Positions 1-7,440 are shown, counted from the stretch's first letter. The stretch: DNA of 64,000 nucleotides from Rhodobacter sp. (GCA_027490955.1 JAIXXB010000015.1:78405-142404), one strand, 5' to 3'. Made by a program: numbers and translations. Notes: generated by a model from the sequence alone, not told the origin.

Positions 1-39
1 GCTGATTATGGCCGCCTGATCTCGGTCATTCGGCTGTAA
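1..39 (+). CDS. 3' end of an unidentified gene (partial)
   Basis: The first 39 bases read as an open frame of twelve codons (ADYGRLISVIRL) ended by TAA. The gene body lies outside the window, so the product cannot be named from this tail. The frame is assumed because it starts at base 1 and ends in a normal stop. A tail this short could also be chance. Confidence 0.3.
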   Translation, partial: ADYGRLISVIRL

Positions 40-138
40 CGGCCTTCTCAATGTTTCCCCTTTGGCGACAAACTGATGCCGCAAAGCCGCGCAATACAGC
101 GCCAGCGCCAATGAATTGGCCGCAAGAAAGGGATGTGC

Positions 139-264
139 ATGATGAAGACCACCCGCCGATGGCTGCAATCTGTTATCTGGGCCGCCAGCGCCGATGATGC
201 GCCTGCCCTGCCTTGGGCTGTGCCTGCGCGCGCGTCACTTCTGCGCCAAGCTGCCGCAGAATAG
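139..264 (+). CDS. Small hypothetical protein, 41 residues
   Basis: This frame begins at a tandem ATG-ATG, is preceded by a purine-rich AAGAAAGGGA ribosome-binding site about six bases upstream, and ends at TAG. The product begins MMKTTRRWLQSVIWAAS and carries an ALPWA segment near the middle, basic at the start and alanine-rich at the end. It has no signal peptide or membrane segment. A hairpin with a T-run follows 36 bases after the stop, giving a compact transcription unit of ribosome-binding site, ORF and terminator. From memory, short Rhodobacteraceae proteins of this general look (MKTTxRWL...LPW) exist, but the function is unknown and the assignment rests on layout more than on homology. 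Confidence 0.5.
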   Translation: MMKTTRRWLQSVIWAASADDAPALPWAVPARASLLRQAAAE

Positions 265-300
265 CCAGATTTTCTTAGATTTTTTGGCAATTTATAGATG

Positions 301-330
301 AGCCGCGCAGGGCCACCAGCGCGGCTTTTG
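301..330 (+). terminator. Rho-independent terminator after the small ORF
   Basis: An 8-bp perfect stem, AGCCGCGC (301-308) with GCGCGGCT (319-326), closes a 10-base loop and runs into TTTT. The T-run is on the + strand, so it would end transcription coming from the 139-264 ORF or from the gene at the left edge. Confidence 0.55.
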
Positions 331-616
331 CCTGCGCGCACGTCCAAACCTATCCTTTTGCGCGCCAAAACCCTGCCTTTGCGCAGCCCACATCGCGGCC
401 AAAATACGGTAATCTTCATCTTAAGGATGAGTCGGGCTTTGGCCTGCATCACCCTTGGGTAATTGCGGCAAAGTCATGGCGCGGCTTGACCAAAAGCCAG
501 CATTTTGCCACAAAGCACCTGTGCGGTTGTCCTGCTGCACCTTACCGCCTGCGGGTCTTGCGCCCAAGGGCACCTGACAGTTGGGCCAAATTGGCCCCTC
601 TTGGAACGCTCAGTCA
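331..616. other. Intergenic stretch, no gene seen
   Basis: No frame here has a convincing ribosome-binding site, codon pattern or recognisable product. Open frames on both strands across it look like chance openings in GC-rich DNA. I see no tRNA-like fold and no repeat shared with the rest of the window. Confidence 0.5.
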
Positions 617-666
617 AGGCCGCCCCGATGCTCCTCTGGCATCATATGGGGCGGCCTGATCCTTTT
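617..666 (-). terminator. Hairpin at the 3' side of the Lrp-family gene
   Basis: A 10-bp stem AGGCCGCCCC (617-626) pairs with GGGGCGGCCT (648-657). An inner 4-bp GATG/CATC stem extends it, with a small bulge. It lies 23 bases beyond the stop of the regulator gene. The better T-run (CCTTTT, 661-666) is on the + side, so it may work in both directions. Confidence 0.45.
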
Positions 667-679
667 GCGGCGCGCGATG

Positions 680-1183
680 TTAGGCGTGTTTCGCCAGCCG
701 TTCTTCCAGCACATCAAAGGGCAGGCCGGGCAAATCCTTGGCGCAGCGAATCACAAGGCTGGTTTTCACCGATGCCACATTTTCCGCCGAAGTCAGCCCT
801 TCGGTCAGGAAATTCTGAAACGTGCTCAGATCAGGGGCGACACATTTCAAAATGAAATCAATCTCGCCGTTCAGCATATGACATTCGCGCACCAAGGGCC
901 ACGCGCGGCAGCGCTGCTCAAAGGCGGATAGATCCACCTCTGCCTGACTGCGCAGCCGCACCATCGCAAAAACCTGCACTTCAAAGCCCAGCTCGCGCGC
1001 ATCAACATCGGCGTGATAGCCCTTGATATAGCCCGCCTCCTCTAACGTGCGCACGCGGCGCAGGCAGGGCGGCGCAGAAATGCCAACGCGGCTGGCCAGT
1101 TCAACATTGGTCATCCGCCCGTCAGCCTGCAATTCAGCCAGTATCTGGCGGTCAATCGGGTCTAACTTATTTGCAATGGCCAT
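680..1183 (-). CDS. Lrp/AsnC family transcriptional regulator
   Basis: The 167-residue product has the family layout: an N-terminal winged helix-turn-helix (LDPIDRQILAELQADGR through the recognition region VGISAPPCLRRVRTLE, about residues 7-52), then a RAM/effector-binding beta-alpha domain (about 70-150). Such proteins form dimers to octamers on DNA and respond to amino acids. The ATG is preceded by AGAGGAG. It is divergent from trxB with about 200 bases between them, so it could control itself and possibly trxB. Which amino acid it senses, and whether it is a local or global regulator, cannot be read from the sequence. Confidence 0.9.
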   Translation of the reverse strand: MAIANKLDPIDRQILAELQADGRMTNVELASRVGISAPPCLRRVRTLEEAGYIKGYHADVDARELGFEVQVFAMVRLRSQAEVDLSAFEQRCRAWPLVRECHMLNGEIDFILKCVAPDLSTFQNFLTEGLTSAENVASVKTSLVIRCAKDLPGLPFDVLEERLAKHA

Positions 1184-1388
1184 GGGTCACTCCTCTGGGC
1201 CTCTATCTAGGCGGCAGGGGGGCTTCGCGCAATAATATTTCGCAAACAGGATGAAATTATTTGCAATAGTGCAAAAAATCGCCGCGAAACTGCCGCGGCC
1301 AATTTGTAAAGGACTATTTGCCTCTTCGCCCTTTCGCCGCTGCTTTGGGCGGCATATATGCGGTGCAACGGATTTTTCGGAGGGGATG
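1184..1388. promoter_or_regulatory. Divergent lrp-type/trxB intergenic region with an AT-rich patch
   Basis: The region is GC-rich except for 1231-1281, which is AT-rich and carries repeated words of the type TTTCGCAAA, TTTGCAAT and GTGCAAAA at roughly 20-base spacing. Lrp-family proteins commonly bind AT-rich imperfect repeats at divergent promoters, so this is the likely operator and promoter zone. No clean -35/-10 pair was identified. Confidence 0.35.
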
Positions 1389-2330
1389 ATGACCCAAACG
1401 CGCCACACCAAAGTTCTGATCATCGGCTCTGGCCCTGCGGGCTATACCGCAGGGGTCTATGCCGCCCGCGCCATGCTGAACCCGATCTTGGTGCAAGGCA
1501 TGCAGCCCGGCGGGCAGTTGACCATCACCACCGAGGTGGAAAACTGGCCCGGTGATACCCATGTCCAAGGCCCCGATTTGATGGTGCGGATGCAAGATCA
1601 CGCTCAGGCCATGGGGGCCGAGGTGATCACCGATATCATCACCCAGCTAGACCTGCAAAAGCGCCCCTTCACCGCCATCGGCGACAGCGGCACCACCTAT
1701 ACGGCAGATGCCGTTATTCTGGCGACAGGCGCGCAGGCCAAATGGCTGGGCCTGCCTTCGGAAGAAAAGTTCAAAGGGTTTGGCGTGTCGGCCTGTGCCA
1801 CCTGTGATGGGTTTTTCTATCGCGGAAAAGAGGTGGTGGTGATCGGCGGCGGCAATACGGCGGTGGAAGAGGCGCTGTTTTTGACCAATTTCGCCAGCAA
1901 AGTCACACTGATCCATCGGCGCGACAGCCTGCGCGCCGAAAAGATCATGCAAGATCGTTTGTTCAAACATCCCAAGATCGAGGTGATCTGGAACAGCGAA
2001 GTCACCGAAGTTTTGGGCAGCGAAAACCCCAATTCCGTCACGGGCGTGCGCACGCGCAACCTGCAAACAGGCGCGGTGGCCGATGTGCCGTGCCACGGGT
2101 TTTTCGTGGCCATCGGCCATGCCCCCGCCTCGGAACTGGTCAAAGATCAACTGCCCCTGCACAATGGCGGTTATGTTCAGGTCGAGCCTGGCAGCACCCG
2201 CACCGCCATTGCAGGTGTCTTTGCCGCAGGTGATTTGACCGACCACGTCTATCGCCAAGCGGTTACGTCGGCTGGCATGGGCTGCATGGCCGCGCTGGAC
2301 GCAGAACGCTTTTTGTCTGGCCAACACTAA
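1389..2330 (+). CDS. trxB: Thioredoxin-disulfide reductase
   Basis: This cytoplasmic flavoenzyme uses NADPH to reduce thioredoxin. The 313-residue product has the FAD-binding GSGPAG motif (about residues 13-18), the NADPH-binding [10 protein letters not shown] segment and the redox-active CATC pair (Cys136 and Cys139). A C-terminal GDLTD motif contacts FAD. The length is normal for the family. An open frame extends upstream, but the start is set at the second of two tandem ATGs because GGAGG lies five bases before it and homology begins at [14 protein letters not shown] hairpin follows the stop, and its T-run region is the site of the IS insertion. Confidence 0.95.
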   Translation: MTQTRHTKVLIIGSGPAGYTAGVYAARAMLNPILVQGMQPGGQLTITTEVENWPGDTHVQGPDLMVRMQDHAQAMGAEVITDIITQLDLQKRPFTAIGDSGTTYTADAVILATGAQAKWLGLPSEEKFKGFGVSACATCDGFFYRGKEVVVIGGGNTAVEEALFLTNFASKVTLIHRRDSLRAEKIMQDRLFKHPKIEVIWNSEVTEVLGSENPNSVTGVRTRNLQTGAVADVPCHGFFVAIGHAPASELVKDQLPLHNGGYVQVEPGSTRTAIAGVFAAGDLTDHVYRQAVTSAGMGCMAALDAERFLSGQH

Positions 2331-2359
2331 CGCGCGCTGAACCGCGCGCTTCTCTTTTT
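2331..2359 (+). terminator. trxB: trxB terminator, interrupted downstream by the IS
   Basis: A 6-bp CGCGCG/CGCGCG stem (2331-2336 with 2343-2348) is followed by CTTCTCTTTTT. It starts directly after the trxB stop. The T-rich tail is also the beginning of the intergenic repeat into which the insertion sequence jumped. Confidence 0.5.
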
Positions 2360-2364
2360 CACAA

Positions 2365-2382
2365 GGGTCTATTCCAGCTGAG
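2365..2382 (+). repeat. IS left terminal inverted repeat (18 bp)
   Basis: GGGTCTATTCCAGCTGAG is the exact reverse complement of bases 3106-3123 at the other end of the element. Confidence 0.95.
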
Positions 2383-2411
2383 CACCTCTAAACCTATGCT
2401 AAGGTGTTCAT

Positions 2412-3119
2412 ATGGCTTTGAAAAATCGCTATCTGTTTCGGGGGAGAATTTCGGAGCGTAAGTTCCGCGATTTGCTGCGTGTTTTCGCGCTCGATATCAC
2501 GGCCGATCGCGCGGCGGAACTTGTGGGCGTTAACCACAAAACCGCCGCTGCGATCTATCGCCTTCTGCGCCTGCGCATGGCCGATTTGGCGCGCGCTAGT
2601 TGCCCTTTTGACGGCGTGGTCGAGGTGGACGAAAGTTACTTCGGCTCAGCCCGCGTTCGGGGCCAAAGAGGGCGCGGCGCGGGGCGAAAAACCCCCGTCT
2701 TTGGCATCCTTGAGCGCGGCGGGCGCGTCCACTGCCAAATCGTGAATAATTGTTCGAAATCAACGCTTCAGAGCATCATGAAAGGCCTGATTTCACCCCA
2801 GGCCGACGTCACTTCCGACGGGTTTCGCGGCTATGATGGCCTTGTCGAAGCAGGCTTTGCGCGCCACCACAGAATTCGAAAATATGCCGACCCCGCCCAC
2901 ACGATTTTCAGCGAAAATGGGGTGCATATCAATGGGATCGAAAGCTTCTGGAGCTATGCCAAACGCCGCCACCAAAAGTTCAACGGCCTACGCCGAGAGG
3001 CCTTTGCGACCTTCCTCAAAGAGACCGAATTTCGGTTCAACAACAGGCAAAATGATCTCTACAAAATCCTGCTAACTTCGGTTAGAAAAACCCCACTGAG
3101 AACTACTCAGCTGGAATAG
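2412..3119 (+). CDS. IS1595-family transposase (ISXO2-like DDE domain)
   Basis: The 235-residue transposase mobilises the surrounding element by cutting and joining at the 18-bp ends. An N-terminal helical DNA-binding part (about residues 1-60) precedes the ISXO2-like catalytic domain. Candidate metal-binding acids are the Asp in EVDESYFGSA, the Asp in TSDGFRGYDG, and the residues in GIESFWSYAKRRHQKF. There is no frameshift and the length fits the smaller IS1016-like members of the family. The frame ends within the right inverted repeat, as is usual for compact IS elements. Confidence 0.93.
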   Translation: MALKNRYLFRGRISERKFRDLLRVFALDITADRAAELVGVNHKTAAAIYRLLRLRMADLARASCPFDGVVEVDESYFGSARVRGQRGRGAGRKTPVFGILERGGRVHCQIVNNCSKSTLQSIMKGLISPQADVTSDGFRGYDGLVEAGFARHHRIRKYADPAHTIFSENGVHINGIESFWSYAKRRHQKFNGLRREAFATFLKETEFRFNNRQNDLYKILLTSVRKTPLRTTQLE

Positions 3120-3123
3120 ACCC
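3106..3123 (-). repeat. IS right terminal inverted repeat (18 bp)
   Basis: CTCAGCTGGAATAGACCC is the reverse complement of the left repeat. It contains the last codons and the TAG stop of the transposase. Confidence 0.95.
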
Positions 3124-3131
3124 TTTCACAA

Positions 3132-3180
3132 ATATCCTGCAGGGGGGGCGCGCAGCGCGGGGGGCGGCATAGCCCCCCTG
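3132..3180. repeat. Intergenic repeat copy 1 (part right of the IS)
   Basis: Together with bases 2349-2364, this forms one copy of a repeated unit: CTTCTCTTTTTCxCAAATATCC, then a G-rich GCGCGCAGCGCGGGG core, then a GGGGGGC/GCCCCCC hairpin (3159-3165 with 3172-3178). Other copies lie at 45641-45699 and 63596-63650. Here it sits between convergent trxB and the DUF1150 gene and may terminate both transcripts. Confidence 0.75.
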
Positions 3181-3186
3181 CCGCCG

Positions 3187-3411
3187 CTAATGCACCATAA
3201 CAGGTGTCAGGTCATGCTCGCGCGCAACCGAATAGGCCAATTCGCGGCTGATGACCAAGGCAATTTGCTTGCCATCCTCGCCTGTCAGCGCATAGATCGT
3301 GTCCACCCCATCCACCTGCACCCGCAGCCGTTCTGGCAAACTGTCCACTGCCACAGGGCGCACATAAACCTGATAGCCCGTGGTTTCAGTGATGTTCAAC
3401 TTATCTGCCAT
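3187..3411 (-). CDS. DUF1150 family small protein
   Basis: The 74-residue protein matches the DUF1150 pattern in its central QVYVRPVAVDSLPE stretch and its DGKQIALVISRELAYSVARE region, ending DLTPVMVH. No biochemical role is established for the family. It follows hsp20 by 11 bases on the same strand, an arrangement often seen in Rhodobacterales, so it is probably co-expressed with the small heat-shock protein and may assist it. The intergenic repeat hairpin just past the stop could serve as its terminator. Confidence 0.85.
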   Translation of the reverse strand: MADKLNITETTGYQVYVRPVAVDSLPERLRVQVDGVDTIYALTGEDGKQIALVISRELAYSVAREHDLTPVMVH

Positions 3412-3422
3412 GTGCCCCCCTC

Positions 3423-3836
3423 CTATTTGCGGCCAATACGAATGGTTTGCACCACAGCATCAGGCACAATGCGGTGCAAGTCTATATGCAAAAGCCCGTG
3501 TTCCACATCGGCCCCCGCCACCTCGACCCCATCGGCCAGCACAAAGCTGCGCTGAAAGGCGCGGCTGGCAATGCCGCGGTGCAAAAACACGCGCTCGCAG
3601 GTATCCTCTGCTTGCCGTCCGCGCACGACCAACTGGCGGTCTTCCACTGTAATCTGCAAATCTTCTTGCCGAAACCCCGCCACAGCCAGCGTGATGCGAT
3701 AGGTGCTTTCCGAGGTCGCCTCGATGTTAAAGGGCGGATAGCCCTCTGACCCTGTTTTGGCAGTGCGCTCGACAAGGCGTTCCAACTGTTCAAAGCCCAG
3801 CAGAAACGGGTGGCCCCCAAAGGTAATTTTGGTCAT
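3423..3836 (-). CDS. Hsp20/alpha-crystallin family small heat-shock protein
   Basis: This is a 137-residue ATP-independent holdase that keeps unfolding proteins soluble in the cytoplasm. The alpha-crystallin domain runs from about residue 33 (YPPFNIEATSESTYRITLAV) to about 125. It includes the AGFRQEDLQITVED and ASRAFQRSFVLADGVEV strands and a GLLHIDLHRIVPD segment where many family members have the G-x-L motif. An open frame extends 43 codons upstream, but the start at MTKITFGGHPFLLGF is chosen because homology begins there and AAAGGA precedes it. A sigma-32-like promoter lies about 64 bases upstream, and DUF1150 follows in the same unit. Confidence 0.92.
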   Translation of the reverse strand: MTKITFGGHPFLLGFEQLERLVERTAKTGSEGYPPFNIEATSESTYRITLAVAGFRQEDLQITVEDRQLVVRGRQAEDTCERVFLHRGIASRAFQRSFVLADGVEVAGADVEHGLLHIDLHRIVPDAVVQTIRIGRK

Positions 3837-3899
3837 TCCATGTCCTTTCACAAAGCGACACATCAGATCGGCCCCAATGCGGCGGCCCATGGGGTGAAT

Positions 3900-3926
3900 A
3901 TGGGGCGCTAAAGCCCATCGCGCAAG
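3900..3926 (-). promoter_or_regulatory. Candidate sigma-32 (RpoH) promoter for hsp20
   Basis: Read on the - strand, CTTGCG (3926-3921) is followed after 15 bases by CCCCAT (3905-3900) and then AT. The RpoH consensus is CTTGAA with CCCCAT at 13-17 bases, so the -10 matches fully and the -35 matches four of six. It would start transcription about 57 bases before the hsp20 ATG. Confidence 0.55.
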
Positions 3927-4048
3927 AGGCGCAGGGCGCAAACTCGCCGCGCAAAACCCAAGCAAGGCGAAAATTTCCCGCCCTTTTCTCCAAAAATATG
4001 CTATGGTTTATCAGCCGATTCTACAGCAGCGGCGACGGGGTTTGCGCG

Positions 4049-4267
4049 ATGAATGCCACCAGTGAGATGAGCCATACCGAAGTGCTGGCCAACAGGCTGG
4101 CAATGCTGCGCAGCGAACATCGCGCGCTGGATATTCAAATTGCCGAACTGGCCGCCGCCGCTTTGCCCGATCGCATCACCATTCAGCGCCTGAAAAAGCA
4201 AAAACTGGCACTCAAAGACCAAATCACCACCCTTTCGGCGCAGCTTATTCCCAATATCATCGCCTAG
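4049..4267 (+). CDS. DUF465 (YdcH-type) small protein
   Basis: The 72-residue, mostly helical protein ends in RLKKQKLALKDQITTLSAQL, the typical C-terminal signature of DUF465, with a heptad pattern that suggests a short coiled coil. The function of the family is unknown. The frame is open upstream to 3998, but MNATSEMSHTEVL gives a family-like length. A later ATG (MSHTEVL, 4067) is also possible. It is divergent from hsp20 and precedes purE by about 70 bases, although a link to purine synthesis is unlikely. Confidence 0.75.
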   Translation: MNATSEMSHTEVLANRLAMLRSEHRALDIQIAELAAAALPDRITIQRLKKQKLALKDQITTLSAQLIPNIIA

Positions 4268-4336
4268 GGCGGCGCTGCTGCCCTTGCCGCCCCTGCTTGG
4301 CCCGTATAATCAGGCAAAAATCGCAGGAGCAGGGCC

Positions 4337-4840
4337 ATGCCAGACCGCACCCCAGATCAGATTGACGTCGGCATCATAATGGGCAGCCAGTCAGACTGGC
4401 CCACCATGAAAGAGGCCGCCCTGATTTTGGATGAATTTGGTATCGCTTACGAATCCAAAATCGTCTCGGCCCACCGCACGCCTGATCGGTTGTGGAGCTA
4501 TGGCAAAACCGCAGCAGATCGCGGGCTGAAGGTGATTATCGCAGGCGCGGGCGGGGCCGCGCATTTGCCAGGTATGATGGCCAGCAAAACCCGTGTTCCT
4601 GTGATCGGCGTTCCTGTGCAGACAAAGGCGCTGTCGGGCGTGGATAGCCTGTATTCCATCGTGCAAATGCCGCGCGGATTTCCCGTAGCGACCATGGCAA
4701 TTGGCGCGGCGGGCGCAGCCAATGCGGGGCTTTTGGCCGTGGGGATTCTGGCCCTGAATGACAACGCCCTTGCCGCCAAACTGGACGCATGGCGCGCCGC
4801 CCTGTCTGACAGCATTCCGCAGGAGCCGCGCGATGAATAG
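4337..4840 (+). CDS. purE: N5-carboxyaminoimidazole ribonucleotide mutase
   Basis: This enzyme moves the carboxyl group of N5-CAIR to give CAIR in purine synthesis. The 167-residue product has the family fingerprints [12 protein letters not shown] near residue 16, [12 protein letters not shown] near residue 40 and [12 protein letters not shown] near residue 75. The length is normal for a class I PurE. GCAGGAG precedes the ATG. Its stop codon overlaps purK by eight bases, so the two are translationally coupled and supply consecutive steps of the same pathway. Confidence 0.96.
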   Translation: MPDRTPDQIDVGIIMGSQSDWPTMKEAALILDEFGIAYESKIVSAHRTPDRLWSYGKTAADRGLKVIIAGAGGAAHLPGMMASKTRVPVIGVPVQTKALSGVDSLYSIVQMPRGFPVATMAIGAAGAANAGLLAVGILALNDNALAAKLDAWRAALSDSIPQEPRDE

Positions 4841-5912
4841 CTTGCCATTCGGGGCCAGCATCGGCATTTTGGGCGGCGGGCAGTTGGGGCGGATGCTGTC
4901 GGTTGCCGCCAGCCGTTTGGGATATAAGACCCATATATTTGAACCCGCCGCAAACTGCCCCGCCGCAGATGTGGCCCACCGCGTCACCACCGCCCCCTAT
5001 AGCGACCTTGCCGCCCTGCGTGCCTTTGCCGCCTCGGTCGATGTCATCACTTACGAGTTTGAAAACATCCCCACCGATGCGCTGGACATGCTCGAGGCGC
5101 TGCGCCCCATTCGGCCCAACCGCCGCGCATTGGCCATTTCGCAAGATCGCCTTGCGGAAAAGGATTTTCTGACAGGCCTTGGCCTGACCTGCGCGCCCTA
5201 TGCCCGCGTCACCGATATGGCCAGCCTGATGGCCGCGCGCGCCGCAATCGGCCTGCCCGCTATCTTGAAAACCACGCGGCTGGGCTATGACGGCAAGGGC
5301 CAAGCCCGCCTTGCCGATGATGCAGACGTGCCTGCTGCGCTGGTGGCCATGAATGGGGCCGAAGCGGTGCTAGAGGGTTTTGTCCATTTTGACCGCGAAG
5401 TATCTGTCATCGCGGCCCGCGCGCTGGATGGCAGTATCGCCGCCTATGATCCGGGTGAAAACCTGCACCAAGACGGCATCTTGCGCACCACCACCGTGCC
5501 CGCCCGCCTGTCACCTGCGCTGCGCAGCGATGCGGTGCTGATTGCCGCGCGCATTTTGAACGCGCTCGATTATGTCGGCGTGATGGGGGTGGAATTGTTT
5601 GTCACCCCCGCGGGGCTTTTGGTCAATGAAATCGCTCCGCGCGTGCATAATTCGGGCCATTGGACACAAAACGGCTGCGCGGTGGACCAGTTTGAACAGC
5701 ATATCCGCGCCATAACTGGCCTGCCCTTGGGCAATGGCACGCGTCATTCGGATGTGATGATGGAAAACCTGATCGGTGATGATATGGCCCAAGTGCCCAC
5801 TATTCTGCGCGAGGGTCACGCCGCCTTGCATCTTTATGGCAAGGGCGAGGCCCGCGCGGGGCGCAAAATGGGCCATGTCAACCGCATCTTGCCCGCCAAA
5901 GCCAAACCCTAA
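4833..5912 (+). CDS. purK: N5-carboxyaminoimidazole ribonucleotide synthase
   Basis: This ATP-grasp enzyme makes N5-CAIR from AIR, ATP and bicarbonate, the substrate of the PurE encoded just upstream. The 359-residue product starts with the nucleotide-binding loop [13 protein letters not shown]. It contains the ATP-grasp strand [16 protein letters not shown] and the acidic metal-binding segment [14 protein letters not shown]. The start at 4833 lies inside the end of purE and agrees with family N-termini, while the upstream open frame is purE in another phase. A CCCTAA repeat begins at its last codons. Confidence 0.96.
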   Translation: MNSLPFGASIGILGGGQLGRMLSVAASRLGYKTHIFEPAANCPAADVAHRVTTAPYSDLAALRAFAASVDVITYEFENIPTDALDMLEALRPIRPNRRALAISQDRLAEKDFLTGLGLTCAPYARVTDMASLMAARAAIGLPAILKTTRLGYDGKGQARLADDADVPAALVAMNGAEAVLEGFVHFDREVSVIAARALDGSIAAYDPGENLHQDGILRTTTVPARLSPALRSDAVLIAARILNALDYVGVMGVELFVTPAGLLVNEIAPRVHNSGHWTQNGCAVDQFEQHIRAITGLPLGNGTRHSDVMMENLIGDDMAQVPTILREGHAALHLYGKGEARAGRKMGHVNRILPAKAKP

Positions 5913-5939
5913 CCCTAACCCTAACGCTCACCCTAACCC
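5907..5939. repeat. Telomere-like CCCTAA repeat with G-quadruplex potential
   Basis: Five CCC runs, mostly spaced as CCCTAA, begin at the purK stop codon. On the - strand they read GGGTTAGGG...GGGTTAGGGTTAGGG, which has enough G-triplets for an intramolecular quadruplex. The repeat occupies most of the short gap between convergent purK and the permease-family gene. Confidence 0.8.
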
Positions 5940-5956
5940 GCCGCGAAATCAATGCC

Positions 5957-6367
5957 CTAAGCCTCTGGCGTATCGGTATCGACCCCGCCCTTGGCAAGAC
6001 TGTCGCGCGCGCGCCGCGCCAAATGCCGATAGCGGGCGCGGAATTCCTCCAGCGTCATATCATCCAATTCTTCCAAATCCAAAATCGCATTATGCGCCCC
6101 GTTATGGGCGCGGATCAATTCGTCCAGCTTCAACTGGATCGCCGCCGTATCGCGGTTTTGCGTGTTCTGGATCAAGAACACCATCAGAAAGGTGATAATC
6201 GTTGTGCCCGTGTTGATGACAAGCTGCCAAGTGTCGGAAAAGCCAAACAATGGCCCTGTGACCAGCCAAACCACAATGGTCAACACCGCCAGCAAAAACG
6301 TGCTGGGACGGCCCGTGACATGGGAAATCGCCTTGGCGATGCGGGTGTATAGCGGGGTGATTTTCAT
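5957..6367 (-). CDS. Low-affinity iron permease family membrane protein
   Basis: The 136-residue protein fits the small bacterial branch of the Iron_permease family (PF04120). A short cytoplasmic start (MKITPLYTRIAKAISHVTGRP) precedes two membrane segments (about residues 24-41 and 47-66), the conserved NTGTTIITFLMVFLIQNTQNRD stretch spanning the second, and a charged C-terminal tail beginning LKLDELIRAHNGAHN. The family name comes from fungal Fet4; iron transport by the short bacterial proteins is not established. The chosen ATG has GGAGG upstream. It is convergent with purK and divergent from the NUDIX gene. Confidence 0.85.
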   Translation of the reverse strand: MKITPLYTRIAKAISHVTGRPSTFLLAVLTIVVWLVTGPLFGFSDTWQLVINTGTTIITFLMVFLIQNTQNRDTAAIQLKLDELIRAHNGAHNAILDLEELDDMTLEEFRARYRHLARRARDSLAKGGVDTDTPEA

Positions 6368-6477
6368 GGGTGCCTCCGCCGCCAGCCTGCGCGCGATGGG
6401 CGGTGCGGTCAAGCCGCGCATGTTTCGGGTTGCGCATTTTCCTAGACAAGCGCGCCCGCGCTTTGCACAGTCTGGCT

Positions 6478-6927
6478 ATGAAAAAGCCCATTCGCATCGC
6501 CGCCCGCGCCCTGATCTTGCATGATGACCGCCTGCTGCTGGTCAATGCCTATCCTGCGGCCAAGTCTGACCTGTGGTGCGCACCAGGTGGCGGGGCCGAG
6601 GCGGGGGCATCCCTGCCCGCCAACCTGATGCGCGAGGTGCGCGAGGAAACGGGCCTGACGATTTCCGTCGGCGCGCCCGCCCTGATCAACGAATTTCATG
6701 ACCCCGCGACAGGGTTTCATCAAGTGGATATTTTCTTTCACGCCAGCATCATCGCAGGGGTGATTTCCCCCGAATGGCGCGACCCCGAAGGCATTGTCAC
6801 CCTGCGGCGATTTTTCACCCGCGCAGACCTGCAGGCTGGTCGCTATCGGTTCAAACCCGATAGCCTTGCGCGCGCCGCATGGGGCGATAGCCTTGGCTAT
6901 GATCCGCTAGAGGTGATCGTGCGATGA
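6478..6927 (+). CDS. NUDIX hydrolase
   Basis: The 149-residue protein has the NUDIX fold, which hydrolyses nucleoside diphosphates linked to another group. The box reads GGGAEAGASLPANLMREVREETGL in two halves. The REVREETGL part is intact, but the Glu expected in the G-x5-E part is Ala. The start is set at MKKPIRIAARALIL from family N-termini; no good ribosome-binding site precedes it, so it may be leaderless. Its stop overlaps the next ATG by four bases, coupling it to a GreA-type factor. The substrate cannot be told from sequence. Confidence 0.85.
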   Translation: MKKPIRIAARALILHDDRLLLVNAYPAAKSDLWCAPGGGAEAGASLPANLMREVREETGLTISVGAPALINEFHDPATGFHQVDIFFHASIIAGVISPEWRDPEGIVTLRRFFTRADLQAGRYRFKPDSLARAAWGDSLGYDPLEVIVR

Positions 6928-7412
6928 GCCGCGCCTTTGTCAAAGAAGATGGCAATGATCTGGCCCCCTTGCCCGATTTGCCCATCTCGCAGGCCCCCAA
7001 TTATGTGACCGCCACAGGCCTTGCACAGTTGCACAGCCGCCTTGCCGAAACGCAGGCCCGTCTTGCCGCCCTGCGCGCCCGCGCCGAAAGATTGGATAAA
7101 ATGCCCGAAGCCGCCGCCGAGCGCGACATCCGCTATCTGGAATCTCGCCTGCGCAGCGCGATTTTGGTTGCCCCGCAACCCACCCAGTCTGTCGCCTTTG
7201 GCCATAAAATCACCTGCGCAGATGAAAACGGCCAGACCCATATCTTTGCCATCGTCGGCGAAGATCAGGCCGATGCTGCACAGGGCCTTATCGCCCCCCA
7301 TGCCCCGCTTGCCCGCGCCTTGATGGGCGCTGGGCTGGGCGATCAGGTGATCTGGCGCAAACCTTCTGGCGCCGTGGCGCTGGCAGTGCTGGAAATTGCA
7401 GCCATAGACTGA
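6924..7412 (+). CDS. GreA/GreB family elongation factor
   Basis: The 162-residue protein has the Gre layout: an N-terminal coiled coil (about residues 30-78, LAQLHSRLAETQARLAALRARAERL onward) and a C-terminal FKBP-like domain (about 88-160, with VAFGHKITCADENG). Gre factors enter the RNA polymerase secondary channel and stimulate cleavage of backtracked RNA. The N-terminus MSRAFVKED resembles the GreB-like group of Rhodobacterales. It is translationally coupled to the NUDIX gene and ends at a strong hairpin. Whether it is the main cleavage factor or a paralogue is not decidable here. Confidence 0.82.
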   Translation: MSRAFVKEDGNDLAPLPDLPISQAPNYVTATGLAQLHSRLAETQARLAALRARAERLDKMPEAAAERDIRYLESRLRSAILVAPQPTQSVAFGHKITCADENGQTHIFAIVGEDQADAAQGLIAPHAPLARALMGAGLGDQVIWRKPSGAVALAVLEIAAID

Positions 7413-7414
7413 AA

Positions 7415-7440
7415 AAGGGCGCAGGTTTCCCTGCGCCCTT
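7415..7440. terminator. Bidirectional terminator between the Gre gene and groL
   Basis: An 11-bp perfect stem, AAGGGCGCAGG (7415-7425) with CCTGCGCCCTT (7430-7440), has a 4-base loop. On the - strand it runs into TTTTT, so it is a strong groESL terminator. On the + strand it begins three bases after the Gre-gene stop. Confidence 0.9.

Larger units (their letters stand above)
2365..3123 (+). mobile_element. Complete insertion sequence, IS1595 family
   Basis: The element is 759 bp long. Its ends are an 18-bp perfect inverted repeat beginning GGGTCTATTCCAGC. It is flanked on both sides by the same octamer TTTCACAA (2357-2364 and 3124-3131), the 8-bp target duplication expected for IS1595-family elements. 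It carries one intact transposase gene on the + strand whose stop codon lies inside the right repeat. The perfect target duplication and intact gene point to a recent insertion. It split an intergenic repeat behind trxB. Confidence 0.93.

Noticed and set aside
505..855. + strand frames around the left intergenic region and the lrp-type gene
   Set aside because: Neither has a proper start signal and both run into the antisense of the regulator.
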